Counted from the first letter of the stretch, positions 25,929 to 34,567 are shown. The stretch is 64,000 nt of DNA from Arthrobacter sp. (GCF_031179985.1 NZ_JAPSHJ010000007.1:18766-82765), one strand, 5' to 3'. Notes: a model not told the origin generated them from the sequence alone. Program-made: numbers and translations.

Positions 25929-26594
25929 ATGGATGACAAGGGGATTCTGCACCAGTACCTCAGCACCCGGAGGGCAAGCCTCCTGGGGAAGCTGGACGGC
26001 CTGAGCGAATACGATGCCCGCAGGCCAATGACGCCCACCGGTACCAACCTCCTGGGCCTGGTCAAGCACGTGGCAAGCGTTGAACTGGACTATTTCGGGC
26101 TGGTGTTTGGGCGGCCCAGCGGACGCAGCCTGCCGTGGCTTAGTGATGAGGCGGAACCCGACGCCGACCTGTGGGCGGCACCGGAGGAAACCCGCGAGGA
26201 GATCATCGAGCTGCACCATTTCGCAGCTGCCCATACCGATGCCACCGTCGCGGCGCTCCCGCTGGATGCCTCAGGTGAGGTTCCGTGGTGGCCGGAAGAA
26301 CGACGCCGGGTGACCCTTCACCAGATCCTTGTCCACATGTGCGTAGAGACCGCCCATCACCTGGGGCACGCCGACATCCTCCGCGAACTCATTGACGGCT
26401 CTGCGGGCCAGCGGCCCGGCGATTCAAATCTCTCGGTGCGCAGCCTCGAGGAGTGGGTGGCCCACCGTGCCCGGCTTGAAGCCGCCGCGAGTGAGGCTGC
26501 TGTCAGGGAGGAAGCCGCCTGTGAGGCTACTGCCCGTGACGACGCTGGCCGCCAGGCGACGGCTACAGCCGCCATTCCTCTCGGACAGGCTTGA
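25929..26594 (+). CDS. DinB family protein
   Basis: The first 165 residues match the DinB/DUF664 four-helix bundle, whose members bind a metal through three histidines. Candidates are His in LGLVKHVASVELDYFG and the pair in HMCVETAHHLGHADILREL. Many members are thiol-S-transferases for mycothiol or bacillithiol, so a mycothiol-dependent role fits an actinobacterium, but this is inference. The last 55 residues form an Ala/Glu/Arg-rich low-complexity tail (ARLEAAASEAAVREEAACEA) not seen in the core family. The 3' end overlaps the convergent DUF4166 gene by 32 bases. Confidence 0.85.
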   Translation: MDDKGILHQYLSTRRASLLGKLDGLSEYDARRPMTPTGTNLLGLVKHVASVELDYFGLVFGRPSGRSLPWLSDEAEPDADLWAAPEETREEIIELHHFAAAHTDATVAALPLDASGEVPWWPEERRRVTLHQILVHMCVETAHHLGHADILRELIDGSAGQRPGDSNLSVRSLEEWVAHRARLEAAASEAAVREEAACEATARDDAGRQATATAAIPLGQA

Positions 26595-27246
26595 GGTGGG
26601 CCGGTGTCCCGTCCGTTGACACAGGCGGAAAGGTGCACGTGAACTCGCCGCGGTAACCGAACAGGAAACCGAAGACAGGGTTCCGGACCTGCATCTGGAT
26701 GGTAAACACGCCGCGCTGATCGTCATAACCTTCGAACAGATCAGCCGTCCCCGTCAGGAAAGCGGGGAAGGTGAAACCCAGCCTGCCTTCGTAGAAGCGC
26801 TGCCCTTCGGACCTCAGGTGGAGGGATCCGTCCGGAAGGACGTTGAGCTTCAGATCTGTGGCCAGATGCTGGTGCGTCCCCAGGTAGTCCACAATGCCGC
26901 CCGTTTTCTCGCTGTAGATCATGGTGGCGTCAAAGCGGCGTTTCTTGCCCGGCTGCACAGTCATGGTCCGGACGAAGGTCACTGTCGGACGCCCGAAGCC
27001 GTCAAGGTAGGGGTAGTTTTCGATGGTGAAGGGGATGTCCTTCCCATTGTCTGGAAAGAGGATGTTCCGGAAAGCGCCGAAGCGGAGGAAAGGGGCCGTC
27101 CACCACGCCCCGCGGCGCACTTCCGAGAAGATACCGGTGCCGATGCAGGCATAGCCTGAGTCGAGGTCTACACCGAAGCGCCGTTGCAGCATCGGGTGCA
27201 GGCGGTGGAAATCCGGGCCCAGGGCAGTGGCGAAGATGGAGCTCAT
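26563..27246 (-). CDS. DUF4166 protein
   Basis: The 227-residue protein matches DUF4166 (ALGPDFHRLHPMLQRRFGV near the start, then IGTGIFSEVRRG, a lipocalin-like beta-rich middle, and FGFLFGYRGEFTCTF near the end). No enzymatic function is known. It starts inside the stop of the upstream SRPBCC gene (ATGA overlap), so both are translated as a unit and probably act together. The end overlaps the DinB gene on the other strand by 32 bases. Confidence 0.88.
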   Translation of the reverse strand: MSSIFATALGPDFHRLHPMLQRRFGVDLDSGYACIGTGIFSEVRRGAWWTAPFLRFGAFRNILFPDNGKDIPFTIENYPYLDGFGRPTVTFVRTMTVQPGKKRRFDATMIYSEKTGGIVDYLGTHQHLATDLKLNVLPDGSLHLRSEGQRFYEGRLGFTFPAFLTGTADLFEGYDDQRGVFTIQMQVRNPVFGFLFGYRGEFTCTFPPVSTDGTPAHLKPVREEWRL

Positions 27247-28097
27247 GCCGGCGCTCCCTCAAATTGTGGCTGTTTCCTGTGATCCGGATCCGGCAACGTC
27301 TTCAGCGATGCCGGCGCTTCCGCGGACCCCCTGTCCGGTGGCTGACGGAGGCAGCGTTTTGCCTTGGGCACCGTTGGATGGGAGGGCAACGTCAGGGCCA
27401 AACCGGCCAGGGTCAAGCCGAGTGCGGCAGTGGAAGCCCTTGCCGGCAGATTCTTCAATGAACCGGGGTTCTTCAGCGAAGCGTTCAAGGGGCGCGCCGC
27501 AACAGCATGGCGAAGGAGCCCCGCCGCTCCGGCGACGCCTGCGGCGCGCGCTGCCGCATCAAGGAACCAGGCGTTGCGGCTCCGGGCCGGATCAACGCCC
27601 GATTCGGCCCACAGCCGAAGCCGGTCGAAGCTTAGTGCTGTGGCCCAGCCGAGGCCTGGGCGGATGAACCGGGCGTCCAGCTTTCGGCCCAGGGCACCCA
27701 TACCGGGAGCGTAGTTGTAGCCGGTGATGAAGCGGATGCCCTGATCCACGGGTACGTAGCGCCAGTAGCCCGACCCCGGACCGATCGGCGAGAGAGGGTT
27801 GCTGGTGGAGAATTTGAGCACCGATGTCGCCTGTCCGCCTGCTGTCGTCTTATGCCCCAGCGATGTACCGATCCCGGTGATGGCGCAGAACGGCAGCTGG
27901 AATTCATACCGGAACTGTGAGTGCCTGTCACTGCCGACGCCAGTCGGGACGATCCTGGAGAACCGGAGATCCCAGCGCGGATGCAGGGCCGGGTCCTGGC
28001 TCAGCTCCCAGAGGCTATCCATGGACGATCGCACCAGGATTTCCACATAGATCTGCCGGCCGCTTCGCGCTTCATTTGTACGTGTTGTTTCCCCCAT
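27243..28097 (-). CDS. SRPBCC-type protein coupled to DUF4166
   Basis: This 284-residue protein has a START-like N-terminal domain (RQIYVEILVRSSMDSLWELSQ, WDLRFSRIVPTG, SGYWRYVPVDQGIRFITGYNY). A helical middle region and an Ala/Pro-rich C-terminal tail with a basic end follow. Function is unknown; lipid or quinone-like ligand binding is possible. ATG 28097 is favoured over 28163 because TATGAT (28109-28104) ends exactly six bases upstream, giving a leaderless transcript, while 28163 has no ribosome site. It overlaps the DUF4166 gene by four bases. Confidence 0.7.
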   Translation of the reverse strand: MGETTRTNEARSGRQIYVEILVRSSMDSLWELSQDPALHPRWDLRFSRIVPTGVGSDRHSQFRYEFQLPFCAITGIGTSLGHKTTAGGQATSVLKFSTSNPLSPIGPGSGYWRYVPVDQGIRFITGYNYAPGMGALGRKLDARFIRPGLGWATALSFDRLRLWAESGVDPARSRNAWFLDAAARAAGVAGAAGLLRHAVAARPLNASLKNPGSLKNLPARASTAALGLTLAGLALTLPSHPTVPKAKRCLRQPPDRGSAEAPASLKTLPDPDHRKQPQFEGAPA

Positions 28098-28109
28098 CCC
28101 AGGATCATA
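28098..28109 (-). promoter_or_regulatory. -10 box, leaderless start of SRPBCC/DUF4166 pair
   Basis: On the minus strand TATGAT (28109-28104) is followed by six bases and then the ATG at 28097. A transcription start at the A of the ATG is therefore expected. No clear -35 element is visible 16-18 bases further upstream. Confidence 0.45.
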
Positions 28110-28264
28110 ATGGGTGAACAGGTCAGCAGCTGCTGTGCCGTACCCTGCCGGAACGTGCACCATGGGAAGGCAGGAGCCCTACGCCGCCGATTGTGACACC
28201 GCCACAGGGATCGCAAGCACCGCCAGGTGTAAACTGGACAACGCCCACAAGGGCAGATTGATTA

Positions 28265-28387
28265 CGACAGGGGAGCGCCGCCGTCGGGCATCACCGGGAT
28301 TCCGGGAGTGCGATGGATGGGCGCTGAGAGTGCGGACAGCCGCAGACCCTCGAACCTGATCCGGTTAGTACCGGCGCAAGGGAGTCG
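28265..28387 (+). ncRNA. TPP (thi-box) riboswitch
   Basis: All core elements of the thiamine pyrophosphate aptamer are present. The closing stem is CGAC 28265-28268 with GTCG 28384-28387. P3 is GCGCC 28275-28279 with GGCGC 28319-28323, followed by the invariant CTGAGA 28324-28329, the AACCTGAT block 28353-28360, and the CCGG/CCGG stem with the GCGCAAGGGAG close. P3 carries a long apical extension of about 39 bases that can fold (CATC 28289-28292, CCGG, GATG 28313-28316). It precedes the YkoE-D-C genes, as expected for thiamine repression. Confidence 0.95.
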
Positions 28388-28431
28388 AGTTCTCAGAGTG
28401 TCCGGCAGATGCGGCGCAATCCGCGGTGGCC

Positions 28432-28464
28432 GGGGAGCACTTTCCCCTCCTGTTCCTCAGGAGG
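28432..28464 (+). promoter_or_regulatory. Riboswitch expression platform that masks the ykoE ribosome site
   Basis: CCTCCTG (28446-28452) pairs perfectly with CAGGAGG (28458-28464), burying the Shine-Dalgarno sequence five bases before the ATG. A competing stem, GGGGA (28432-28436) with TCCCC (28443-28447), shares bases with its left arm. This predicts control of translation initiation rather than termination; no T-run is present. Confidence 0.65.
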
Positions 28465-28469
28465 AAGAC

Positions 28470-29102
28470 ATGACTGGAATTTCTGAAAAGCAGACCCTCA
28501 CAGCCGGCAAACGGAGCTGGCGCGTTGTAGACATCGTGGTGGCGGCCCTGATTGCCGTCGCCGGTGGCGTGATTTTTTGGGCGTGGTCCCAGGGCGCCAA
28601 CGTTATTTCGGCTCCGCTTAATGCGGTTTACCCCCCGCTGACCGGACTGTACGCCGGTGGCTGGATGATCCCGGCGGTACTGGGAATGCTCATTATCCGC
28701 AAGCCGGGCGCGGCCCTGTTCTGCGAGACCGTTGCGGCTACGGGTGAGCTCCTCATGGGCTCGCAGTACGGCACCACCGTGCTGATTTCCGGCCTGCTGC
28801 AGGGCCTTGGCGCCGAACTGGTGTTCGCGGCGTTTGTATACAAGAAGTTCAACCTTCCGGTCGCTTTGCTGGCGGGCGCAGGTGCTGGCTTTTTCTGCGG
28901 TCTGAACGATTCCTTCGCGCCATGGGGCTGGAACATTGCCTACGCGGCCGGAGACAAGGCCGCCTACATCATCTTCACCGCGATCTCGGGTGCCGTCATT
29001 GCCGGGGGCCTGTCCTGGATCGCCACCCGTGGGCTCGCTAAAACCGGAGTTTTGAGCTCCTTCGCCTCCCGTAAGGCTGCGACGGAGCCCGTCTTCTCCT
29101 GA
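28470..29102 (+). CDS. ykoE: ECF transporter S component, YkoE type (thiamine/HMP)
   Basis: YkoE is the substrate-binding membrane subunit of the YkoEDC energy-coupling-factor transporter for hydroxymethylpyrimidine or thiamine. The 210 residues hold five to six helices, with family strings VIFWAWSQGANVISAPLNAVYPPL, ETVAATGELLMGSQYGTTVL and SGLLQGLGAELVFAAF. The ATG at 28470 follows AGGAGG with five-base spacing; the frame is open further upstream only through the riboswitch. The stop overlaps the ykoD start by one base. Control by the TPP riboswitch supports vitamin B1 uptake. Confidence 0.93.
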   Translation: MTGISEKQTLTAGKRSWRVVDIVVAALIAVAGGVIFWAWSQGANVISAPLNAVYPPLTGLYAGGWMIPAVLGMLIIRKPGAALFCETVAATGELLMGSQYGTTVLISGLLQGLGAELVFAAFVYKKFNLPVALLAGAGAGFFCGLNDSFAPWGWNIAYAAGDKAAYIIFTAISGAVIAGGLSWIATRGLAKTGVLSSFASRKAATEPVFS

Positions 29103-30661
29103 TGACACCGATTCGCGACGGCGGCGTCCGCCCGGCCGGGGTAACGGCGCAAGGCTGGGCCTGGCGGCACGCCGGCAGGCCCCGCCCCGCCGTCCAAGGG
29201 CTTAATCTGGACATCCGCGCGGGGGAGCGGGTGCTCCTGCTCGGCCCCTCGGGTGCCGGCAAATCCACGCTCCTGCACGCCCTCGCGGGGGTGCTCGGCG
29301 ACACGAACGACGACGGCGGCGAGGCGGGCGACTCCGACGAGTCCGGTTCGCTGCTCATTGACGGCCAGCCGCCACGGGCCCAGCGCGGGCGTGCCGGGCT
29401 TATGCAGCAGGATCCGGAAACGCAGGTGATCCTGTCCCGCCTCGGCGACGACGTCGCCTTCGGTGCCGAGAACCTCGCAGTGCCCCCTGCGGAGATCTGG
29501 ACCCGGGTGCATGAGGCGCTCGACGACGTCGGGCTGGGTCATCTGCCGTTGGACCACCCGACGTCGGCCCTGTCCGGCGGACAAAAGCAGCGCCTGGCGC
29601 TCGCCGGCATCCTGGCCATGCGTCCGGGGATCATTTTGCTGGATGAGCCCACCGCCAACCTTGATCCTGCCGGAGTGCTCGAAGTCCGTGATGCCGTGGG
29701 CCGTTGTCTGGAGAAGACCGGCGCAACCCTGGTGGTCGTGGAGCATCGTGTTGCGGTGTGGAAAGACCTTGTGGACCGGATCGTGGTGCTGCAGCCGGGA
29801 GCTTCGAATGACGGCGCGGTGCTCATTGATGGACCTCCTGACCTGGTGCTGGAGCAGGCAAAGGAGATGCTGATCAGGGCGGGGGTCTGGGTTCCCGGCC
29901 ACGTTCCGGCGACGCGCCAGCGGGGTTCGGCTGCTGCACTGCCACCCGGCACCGCAGGTACCGGCCAATTGCTCCTTGCCGCGGAAAAGCTTGCCGTCTC
30001 GCGCGAACGGCCCCGGCGCCGCGGCTTCAAAAAGCTTCCTCCCACGCCCGTGCAAACCGGGATATCCGCGCAGGTCCGGGCGGGTGAAGCGCTGACCGTC
30101 ACCGGGCCCAACGGCTCGGGAAAGTCCACCTTTGCCCTCACGCTGGCCGGGCTGCTGAAGCCTGTTGCCGGAGCTGTATCAGCCACCCTTGAGCTGAGCG
30201 CCGGTGCCGGAATTGATCCATACAAGTGGAAGGCCGAACAGCTGATTTCCAGGATCGGAACGGTGTTCCAGGAACCCGAGCACCAGTTTGTCACCGGCCG
30301 GGTCTTGGATGAGCTCCTTTTCGGGCCCAGACATCTGGGCCACGGCGAGGAACGCGTCGACGAACTCCTGGAGCGGCTAAGGCTCACTTCCCTCGTGGAC
30401 GCCAACCCCTACACACTGTCCGGGGGCGAAAAGCGACGGCTCTCGGTGGCCACCGTACTGGCCGCCCACCCACAGGTGCTGGTGCTGGATGAGCCCACCT
30501 TCGGCCAGGACGCCACCACGTGGGCCGAACTGGCTTCCTTCCTCTCCGAGCTCCTGGACGCCGGAGCCGCAGTTGTTTCCGTGACCCACGACCAGGAATT
30601 TTCCTCGGTCCTCGGTGGCACCGAACTCGCAATGGGGACTCCGGAAATGGCCGCATCATGA
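29102..30661 (+). CDS. ykoD: ECF transporter ATP-binding protein with two ABC domains, YkoD type
   Basis: This 519-residue protein fuses two ATPase domains. The first has Walker A GPSGAGKST near residue 50, signature ALSGGQKQRLAL and Walker B IILLDEPTANLDP. The second has GPNGSGKST near residue 338, a Q-loop with FQEPEHQFVTG, signature LSGGEKRRLS and VLVLDEPTFGQD. Both look competent. It powers vitamin uptake by YkoE through the T component. It starts inside the ykoE stop and ends in an ATGA overlap with ykoC, so the three genes form a tight operon. Confidence 0.94.
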   Translation: MTPIRDGGVRPAGVTAQGWAWRHAGRPRPAVQGLNLDIRAGERVLLLGPSGAGKSTLLHALAGVLGDTNDDGGEAGDSDESGSLLIDGQPPRAQRGRAGLMQQDPETQVILSRLGDDVAFGAENLAVPPAEIWTRVHEALDDVGLGHLPLDHPTSALSGGQKQRLALAGILAMRPGIILLDEPTANLDPAGVLEVRDAVGRCLEKTGATLVVVEHRVAVWKDLVDRIVVLQPGASNDGAVLIDGPPDLVLEQAKEMLIRAGVWVPGHVPATRQRGSAAALPPGTAGTGQLLLAAEKLAVSRERPRRRGFKKLPPTPVQTGISAQVRAGEALTVTGPNGSGKSTFALTLAGLLKPVAGAVSATLELSAGAGIDPYKWKAEQLISRIGTVFQEPEHQFVTGRVLDELLFGPRHLGHGEERVDELLERLRLTSLVDANPYTLSGGEKRRLSVATVLAAHPQVLVLDEPTFGQDATTWAELASFLSELLDAGAAVVSVTHDQEFSSVLGGTELAMGTPEMAAS

Positions 30662-31473
30662 GGGAAGCCTTGACGCTCCGGAGTGAATCGCTCCTCAGCC
30701 GAGCCAACCCGCTGGCCAAGTTTGCCGCCGTCTTCCTCATCACTCTGGTTCTGGCGTTGTCCATCGACTGGGTCTCCGCAACTGTGGCGCTGGGCTTCGA
30801 GCTGCTGTTGTTTCCGTTGGCAGGGCTGACTCCCTTGCTCCTGTGGCAACGCGGGTGGCCGCTGATCATCGCCGCAGCCCTGGGCGGCTGGAGTACCGCC
30901 ATTCTGGCTCCGGACGCCGGAAGGATACTGCTCGACGTTGGCATCTGGTCCATCAGCGCAGGTTCCCTCGAACTGGGGCTGGGATTCATGCTCCGGGGGC
31001 TGGCCATTGCGCTGCCGGCGGTGCTGCTTATGAGCTGCACCGACCCTACAGACCTTGCCGATGCCCTGGCCCAAAAAGCGAAACTGCCGCACCGCTTCGT
31101 CCTTGGGACCCTGGCAGCGATGCGGCTGGTAGGGCTCATGGCGGAGGAGTGGCAAACCATCGGGATGGCCCGCCGCGCCCGTGGCGTAGGTTCTCGCGGC
31201 ACGCCGTTGCAGCGACTCCGGGCCACCCTGGGCCAGAGCTTCGGGCTGCTGGTACAGGCCATCCGGCGCGCTTCAAGGCTCGCTGTCACGATGGAGGCGC
31301 GTGGATTCGGTGGAGCCCAACGGACGTGGGCGCGCGAATCCACGTACAGCCGGCTGGATGTCTGGGTGCTCGTGGGCGGAACGGTAATCGCTGCCGCCGC
31401 CGTGACAGCGGCGATCGGCGCAGGGACCTGGAACCTGGTCTGGGCGTCAACTGGTTACCCTCACAACACGTAG
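30658..31473 (+). CDS. ykoC: ECF transporter T component, YkoC type
   Basis: This 271-residue membrane protein couples the ATPases to YkoE. It has the CbiQ/EcfT family pattern: N-terminal RANPLAKFAAVFLITLVLA, several helices, and the two Ala-Arg-Gly coupling helices (MARRARGVG and MEARGFGG) that dock on the ATPases. The ATG at 30658 overlaps the ykoD stop. The stop codon lies in one arm of a possible stem (31466-31473 with 31484-31491), which has no T-run. Confidence 0.93.
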   Translation: MREALTLRSESLLSRANPLAKFAAVFLITLVLALSIDWVSATVALGFELLLFPLAGLTPLLLWQRGWPLIIAAALGGWSTAILAPDAGRILLDVGIWSISAGSLELGLGFMLRGLAIALPAVLLMSCTDPTDLADALAQKAKLPHRFVLGTLAAMRLVGLMAEEWQTIGMARRARGVGSRGTPLQRLRATLGQSFGLLVQAIRRASRLAVTMEARGFGGAQRTWARESTYSRLDVWVLVGGTVIAAAAVTAAIGAGTWNLVWASTGYPHNT

Positions 31474-31629
31474 CGGATGGTCACTACGTGTACGCAAGCT
31501 GGCTGACTTCCCGGCTCGCAGCAAAACCCCAATAGGTATTTTCGCGGCTGAAATATCGCATCAATCGGGTAAAGCTGTGTCCTTTCTCCCAAAATGACCT
31601 GCTTTTCAGCGTTTGAAACTCATAAATGA

Positions 31630-31641
31630 TATATTTTTGAT
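31630..31641 (+). promoter_or_regulatory. -10 box and dyad, leaderless start of XRE-MurA gene
   Basis: TATATT (31630-31635) is followed by six bases and then the ATG at 31642. There is no Shine-Dalgarno sequence, so a leaderless transcript is likely. The stretch from 31620 to 31645 has symmetric ends (TCATA ... TATGA) and could be an operator for the encoded XRE domain. Confidence 0.45.
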
Positions 31642-33165
31642 ATGACTCAAGAGACTGCGGAATCTGTCGGCGCCATGCTTCGCGATGCCAGGACGGAAAA
31701 AGGCTGGACCCAGGGGCAGTTGGCCGCAGAGCTTGGAACAAGCCAGAGCGCCATTGCCCGGATGGAACAGGGCAAGCAGAATCTGAGCCTGAAGATGATC
31801 CAGCGGCTGGAAACCATCTTCGGCCACGCCATGGTGAAAGTCGGCCGGCCACAGATGACCCACCTCCGGGTGGAAGGCGGCCTTACCCTGTCCGGCTCGG
31901 TGGACGTAAACAGCAGCAAGAACGCCGGCGTCGCGCTTCTCTGTGCCAGCCTCATAAACAGGGGGACCACCACTCTCCGCAGACTGGCCAGGATCGAGGA
32001 AGTCAACAGGATCGTGGAGGTTCTCACCAGCATCGGCGTCGAATGCACCTGGCTCAACGACACCGATCTGCAGATCCGCAGGCCGGCAGTTCTGGACCTG
32101 GCCTCGATGGACGTCGAAGCCGCCCGCCGCACACGCAGCGTGATCATGCTGCTGGGCCCCTTGCTGGATGAGTCAGCGGAGTACCGCCTCCCCTATGCCG
32201 GAGGGTGCGATCTGGGCACGCGCACGGTTGAACCGCATATGCAGGCACTGCGGCAATTCGGCCTTTCAGTGGAGGCCAGCGCAGGGTTTTACGCCGTCCA
32301 GGCTCCCCTGTCGGATGAGCAGGACCGCTCTTTTGTGCTCAGCGAACGCGGCGACACCGTTACCGAAAACGCAATCATGGCTGCAGCGCACCGCCGCGGA
32401 ACCACTGTCATCCGTAACGCCAGCCCCAACTACATGGTTCAGGACCTTTGCTTCTACCTCCAGATGCTGGGTGTGGAGATAGGGGGTGTTGGCACCACCA
32501 CGTTGAAGATCACGGGCCAGCCCTCCATAGACGCCGATGTCGAATATTTCCCGTCCGAGGACCCGATCGAGGCAATGAGCCTCATTACGGCCGGCATCGT
32601 GACCAATTCCGAGGTCACTGTCCGTCGGGTCCCCATCGAGTTCATGGAGATCGAGCTGGCCACGCTCGAGCAGATGGGGCAGGAGTTGGAGGTTTCCGGA
32701 GAGTACTTTGCGCGCAACGGACGCACACGGCTGGTGGATGTCACCACTAAACCATCGGAGCTGCACGCTCCCCAGGACAAAATCCATCCCATGCCGTTCC
32801 CCGGCCTGAACATCGACAATCTGCCGTTCTTTGCCGTAATAGCGGGGAACGCCGAGGGGCAGACGATGATCCACGACTGGGTCTATGAGAACCGTGCCAT
32901 TTATCTGACAGAACTGAACAAGCTCGGCGCTCAGGTACAGCTGCTGGATCCACACCGCATCTACGTTAATGGGCCTACCAAGTGGCGTGCTGCAGAAGTG
33001 GGCTGCCCGCCTGCGCTCCGTCCGGCGGCTTGCCTGCTGCTCGCGATGCTGGCTGCCCGGGGCGTTTCCGAGCTCCGCAACATCTACGTTATCGAGCGCG
33101 GCTATGAAGACCTCGCAGAACGCCTTAACACGCTTGGCGCCCGGATCGAGTACTTCCAGGACTAA
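31642..33165 (+). CDS. XRE helix-turn-helix fused to MurA-like enolpyruvyl transferase
   Basis: Residues 8-62 form an XRE/Cro-type DNA-binding domain (LRDARTEKGWTQGQLAAELG, SQSAIARMEQGK). Residues 72-507 form an EPT-fold MurA-like enzyme. Catalytic positions of E. coli MurA are kept: Lys93 in NSSKNAG (K22), Cys189 in GGCDLGTR (C115), Arg194 (R120), Asp392 (D305) and Arg486 in ERGYED (R397). It could therefore transfer enolpyruvate from PEP to UDP-GlcNAc, the first step of peptidoglycan synthesis, or a related sugar. It is longer than usual MurA (about 420) because of the HTH. It stands alone, with no division or wall genes beside it. A separate housekeeping murA is expected elsewhere. A regulator that senses UDP-GlcNAc or PEP is an attractive alternative role. 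Confidence 0.88.
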   Translation: MTQETAESVGAMLRDARTEKGWTQGQLAAELGTSQSAIARMEQGKQNLSLKMIQRLETIFGHAMVKVGRPQMTHLRVEGGLTLSGSVDVNSSKNAGVALLCASLINRGTTTLRRLARIEEVNRIVEVLTSIGVECTWLNDTDLQIRRPAVLDLASMDVEAARRTRSVIMLLGPLLDESAEYRLPYAGGCDLGTRTVEPHMQALRQFGLSVEASAGFYAVQAPLSDEQDRSFVLSERGDTVTENAIMAAAHRRGTTVIRNASPNYMVQDLCFYLQMLGVEIGGVGTTTLKITGQPSIDADVEYFPSEDPIEAMSLITAGIVTNSEVTVRRVPIEFMEIELATLEQMGQELEVSGEYFARNGRTRLVDVTTKPSELHAPQDKIHPMPFPGLNIDNLPFFAVIAGNAEGQTMIHDWVYENRAIYLTELNKLGAQVQLLDPHRIYVNGPTKWRAAEVGCPPALRPAACLLLAMLAARGVSELRNIYVIERGYEDLAERLNTLGARIEYFQD

Positions 33166-33209
33166 GCGCTTCCAGTCATATTGATGGCCGCTGAGCGCAC
33201 AATGGATCT

Positions 33210-34394
33210 ATGCGGACCTTTGGCGTGGAGGAAGAACTGCTCATTGTGGACCCTGACACTGGGGAGCCGCTGGCCTTGGCCGACGCGCTGCTGGCCGTCC
33301 GGACTGCCGACGACGCCCCGGAATCTGAGGGCGAGACCGGGCTGACAGCCGAGCTCAAGCTGGAGCAGATTGAAACGCAGACGCTGCCCTGCCGCGACCA
33401 CACGGAGCTCCTCCAGCAAATCCGGGACGGCCGGGCAATGGCGGACCAAGCTGCCCGGCAGCACGGTGCGCGTGTGGCTGCACTCGCCACGTCGCCCCTT
33501 GCCTCCACTACCCACACCACTCCGGACCCTCGGTACGCGACGATTCAGGAGCGTTTCGGCCTCACGGTGCACGAGCTGCTTACGTGCGGTTTCCACGTCC
33601 ACACCTTCGTCGAATCCCCGGAGGAGGGTGTGGCGGTCCTGGACAGGATCCGGGACAAGTTGGCCATCCTTGTTGCCTTGAGCGCCAATTCGCCGTTCTG
33701 GAACGGAGTGGAGACAGGGTTTGAAAGCTACCGCACCCAGGCGTGGTACCGCTTACCTACGTCGGGTCCCTCCGCGATCTTCGGTACCTTGCCCGTGTAC
33801 CGGCGCACCGTTACCAGGCTCTTGGAAACAGGGGTACTCCTTGACGAGGGAATGATCTACTTCGATGCCAGGCTGGCGCGGAACCATCCCACTGTTGAGG
33901 TCCGGGTGGCCGACGTCTGCCTCCGTGCGGAGGATGCCGCATTAATCGCAGTGCTGGTACGCGCGCTGGTGGAAACGGCAAGCCGCGAATGGCACGACGA
34001 CGTGGATCCGATCCCAGTGCCCACCGTCCTGCTGAGGACCGCTTCCTGGCAGGCCAGCAATCGCGGACTCCGCGGTGAACTTCTTCATTTCGGCACCTTC
34101 ACGCCTGCCCCCGCCGCTGACGTCGTAAATGCCCTGGTGGACTACCTCGAACCGGTCCTGCGCGAGCAGGGTGAGCTGGAACTGGTCAGAGCCGGCGTCA
34201 CACGGATCCTGTCCCATGGCACCGGCTCCGAGCAGCAGCGGCGGGCCCGCCAAGAAGCGGGAGCGGACGCGGCGTTCGACGGCGGCGGGCTGAGCGCCGT
34301 CGTCGCTCACGCGGTGAAGGTCACCATGCGCGGAGCTGACGCGATTCCGACGGCGGCCCAGTCACCGGTCCTCCAGCGGGTCAGGCGCGGCTGA
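33210..34394 (+). CDS. YbdK-type carboxylate-amine ligase (GCS2 family)
   Basis: The 394-residue protein belongs to glutamate-cysteine ligase family 2. Evidence is the opening [14 protein letters not shown], the [13 protein letters not shown] segment, [15 protein letters not shown], and the [18 protein letters not shown] block that builds the ATP/glutamate site. E. coli YbdK has weak glutamate-cysteine ligase activity. Actinobacteria use mycothiol, so glutathione synthesis is not assured; a link to ergothioneine (EgtA-like) or another amide ligation is possible. It follows the XRE-MurA gene by 44 bases, without a clear ribosome site, and ends at the strong terminator at 34450. Confidence 0.85.
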   Translation: MRTFGVEEELLIVDPDTGEPLALADALLAVRTADDAPESEGETGLTAELKLEQIETQTLPCRDHTELLQQIRDGRAMADQAARQHGARVAALATSPLASTTHTTPDPRYATIQERFGLTVHELLTCGFHVHTFVESPEEGVAVLDRIRDKLAILVALSANSPFWNGVETGFESYRTQAWYRLPTSGPSAIFGTLPVYRRTVTRLLETGVLLDEGMIYFDARLARNHPTVEVRVADVCLRAEDAALIAVLVRALVETASREWHDDVDPIPVPTVLLRTASWQASNRGLRGELLHFGTFTPAPAADVVNALVDYLEPVLREQGELELVRAGVTRILSHGTGSEQQRRARQEAGADAAFDGGGLSAVVAHAVKVTMRGADAIPTAAQSPVLQRVRRG

Positions 34395-34449
34395 TTCCTC
34401 AGCCGGACGGTCCCCGTCCCGGGCCGGGGCCGACGCCGTTCCGGGTATT

Positions 34450-34493
34450 AAACAGATGCAGGCCCCTGCATCAAGGGGGCCTGCATCTGTTTT
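34450..34493. terminator. Bidirectional terminator
   Basis: A perfect 16-bp stem (34451-34466 with 34476-34491) is followed by TTT on the plus strand and by a T-rich stretch on the minus strand. It lies between the convergent YbdK-type and surface-protein genes. Its left arm shares 19 identical bases with the terminator at 39963. Confidence 0.85.
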
Positions 34494-34567
34494 ACGGCTG
34501 GGTTGTGCCAGTGCGGCTTTCGGTCACCGCCACGTCGGGGGGAAGTGGCGGTGACCGAAGCTTTCGG

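Noticed and set aside
31466-31491. Stem after ykoC as a terminator
   Set aside because: The arms pair for 8 bp but no T-run follows and the stop codon is in one arm; I treat it as unproved.
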